From the NCBI GenBank assembly GCA_022712235.1, contig JALAGW010000210.1, positions 1 to 6,836 on the forward strand: 6,836 bases of DNA. Direction: 5' to 3'. This DNA comes from Brevundimonas sp. (GTDB lineage: Bacteria; Pseudomonadota; Alphaproteobacteria; Caulobacterales; Caulobacteraceae). Below the pieces are notes generated by a model, which saw only the letters and a list, made by a program, of their open reading frames with translations, did not search any database and was not told where the DNA came from. The position numbers and the translations under genes were made by a program. Shown here piece by piece: positions 5,861 through 6,836 of the stretch. Numbering within the stretch: the first letter of the stretch is position 1; each line of letters starts with the position of its first letter.

Positions 5861-6526
5861 CTACTTGGCCAGATGCTTGTCCAGCCAGCCGAAGACCTCG
5901 TTGTGCCACTGCAGGCTGTTGGCCGGCTTCAGCACCCAGTGGTTCTCGTTGGGGAAGAAGACCAGTCGGCTGTCGATGCCCCGACGCTGCAAGGCGGTGA
6001 AGGTCGACAGGCCCTGCGCCGTAGGGATGCGGTAGTCGAGATCGCCCTGGACCACCAGCATCGGCGTCTTCCAGTTCTGCACGTGGTTGGCCGGGTTGAA
6101 CTTCTGATAGCCCTCCGGGTTTTCCCACGGCGTGCCGCCGTATTCCCACTCGGTGAACCACAGCTCCTCGGTCGAATAGCCCATGCCGAAGGTGTCGAAG
6201 ACGCCGTCATGGTTGACCAGGCACTTGAAGGCGTCCGACCAGTTGCCGGCGATCCAGTTGATCATGTAGCCGCCGTAAGAGGCGCCGAGCGCGCAGGCGT
6301 TGTTCCCGTCGAGGAAGCTGTACTTCTCCTGAGCCGCAGCCCAGCCCTTCTGCAGGTCTTCCAGCGGACGATCGCCCCAGTGCTGGCTGATGGCGTCGGT
6401 GAACTCCTGGCCGTAGCCGGTCGAGCCGTGGAAATCGATCATCACCACCGCATAGCCCGCGCCCGCATAGGTTTCGGGGTTCCAACGGTAGGACCAGCTA
6501 TTGCCGAACGAGCCCTGCGGCCCGCC
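5861..6526 (-). CDS. S9 (prolyl oligopeptidase family) peptidase, C-terminal catalytic domain; 5' part missing
   Basis: 221 residues of the alpha/beta-hydrolase peptidase domain of a dipeptidyl aminopeptidase/acylaminoacyl-peptidase type enzyme. Counting from the GGPQGSFGNSWSYRW at 6526, the catalytic serine is S83 in GASYGGYM, the aspartate D164 in GDLDYRIP, and the histidine H196 in NENHWVLKP, so the full triad is present. These enzymes cleave short peptides and are usually exported in this group. The stop is TAG at 5863-5861. Upstream of 6526 the frame stays open to an ATG at 6718, but that stretch is only antisense of the plus-strand copy: the expected 'FLIH' before GGPQG is replaced by FDIV. 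The N-terminal half (usually a beta-propeller and signal peptide, several hundred residues) is therefore absent, cut at the inverted-repeat junction. It is either an artefact of assembly or a broken gene. Confidence 0.85.
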   Translation of the reverse strand, partial: GGPQGSFGNSWSYRWNPETYAGAGYAVVMIDFHGSTGYGQEFTDAISQHWGDRPLEDLQKGWAAAQEKYSFLDGNNACALGASYGGYMINWIAGNWSDAFKCLVNHDGVFDTFGMGYSTEELWFTEWEYGGTPWENPEGYQKFNPANHVQNWKTPMLVVQGDLDYRIPTAQGLSTFTALQRRGIDSRLVFFPNENHWVLKPANSLQWHNEVFGWLDKHLAK

Positions 6527-6836
6527 AACTATGTCGAAGGTCAGAAGTATCCGGTCGCCTTCCTGATCCACGGCGGGCCGCAGGGCTCGTTCGGCAACTC
6601 CTGGTCCTACCGCTGGAACCCCGGCACCTATGCGGGCGCGGGCTATGCGGTGGTGATGATCGATTTCCACGGCTCGACCGGCTACGGCCAGGAATTCACC
6701 GACGCCATCAGCCAGCACTGGGGCGATCGTCCGCTGGTAGACCTGCAGATGGGCTGGGCTGCGGCTCAGGAGAAGTACAGCTTCCTCGACGGGAACAACG
6801 CCTGCGCGCTCGGCGCCTCTTACGGCGGCTACATGA
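6262..6836. repeat. 265-bp inverted repeat with 45-base loop, running to the window end
   Basis: Left arm 6262-6526 and right arm 6572-6836 align as reverse complements over 265 bases without gaps. I count 9 mismatches (right-arm positions 6598, 6599, 6600, 6613, 6624, 6625, 6694, 6738, 6750), so 96.6% identity, with the outer 86 bases identical. The loop 6527-6571 is single copy. Both arms carry the same part of an S9 peptidase gene. Confidence 0.95.
6521..6836 (+). pseudogene. Second S9 peptidase fragment, opposite strand (cut at both ends)
   Basis: In frame from about 6521 the plus strand reads PANYVEGQKYPVAFLIHGGP and continues to GASYGGYM at the window's last codon, 105 codons plus one base. 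PANYVEGQKYPVAFLIH is the natural sequence before the S9 catalytic domain, so this copy keeps about 17 residues that the minus-strand copy lacks. It includes the nucleophile serine but stops before the Asp and His. There is no start codon, ribosome binding site or N-terminal domain: upstream of 6521 the DNA is antisense of the other copy. Against that copy, seven codons differ. Four are synonymous (including AGC versus TCC for serine) and three change the residue: E to G, E to V, K to M. It is labelled pseudogene only because it has no proper 5' end; it may be a real gene wrongly joined. Confidence 0.7.

Noticed and set aside
6527..6718. Extension of the minus-strand S9 frame to an ATG at 6718
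   Set aside because: This stretch is the reverse complement of the plus-strand copy's coding sequence; the protein it gives has no S9 character and the expected FLIH before GGPQG is missing.
1..6836. CRISPR array, tRNA/rRNA, transposase or integrase
   Set aside because: No regularly spaced direct repeats, RNA gene signatures or mobile-element proteins were found on either strand.

Overview
The window is GC-rich (roughly two thirds G+C by eye), densely coded, and uses G/C in third codon positions. The proteins look like Alphaproteobacteria, most likely Caulobacterales (Brevundimonas/Caulobacter type). This placement rests on protein family resemblance and base composition. No rRNA, tRNA, CRISPR array or insertion sequence was seen.

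Layout. (1) 1-1314, minus strand: a probable three-gene operon read leftwards, made of a six-helix membrane protein, a short winged-helix regulator one base after it, and a Y_phosphatase3-type tyrosine phosphatase cut by the window start. (2) 1315-1414: a divergent control region carrying a perfect AT-rich 10-bp dyad, a good candidate for the regulator's own operator. (3) 1415-2161, plus: a class I SAM-dependent methyltransferase. (4) 2268-3713, minus: amn, a full-length AMP nucleosidase and the most secure call, with a probable terminator at 2172-2204. (5) 3824-4351, plus: an exported SRPBCC-fold protein, divergent from amn. (6) 4511-5242, minus: an exported alpha/beta-hydrolase-like protein that has lost every expected catalytic residue. 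(7) 5455-5787, plus: a small exported protein of unknown function, with a recognisable promoter and a striking 9-bp dyad in its leader. (8) 5808-5837: a strong terminator between convergent genes. (9) 5861-6836: the C-terminal catalytic domain of an S9 (prolyl oligopeptidase family) peptidase on the minus strand, followed at once by a second, 96.6% identical piece of the same kind of gene on the plus strand.

The oddest part of the window is this last region. 6262-6526 and 6572-6836 form a 265-bp inverted repeat with a 45-base loop. The repeat runs exactly to the window's last base, and both gene copies are cut at their 5' ends at the junction. This looks like a fold-back (chimeric) contig end, possibly joining two strain variants or paralogues, more than a real gene arrangement. 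Gene calls past about 6526 should be treated with caution.

I see no convincing new multi-gene system. The leads worth following are the membrane protein/regulator pair with its dyad, the catalytically dead hydrolase, the small exported protein with its dyad-bearing leader, and the need to resolve the fold-back.
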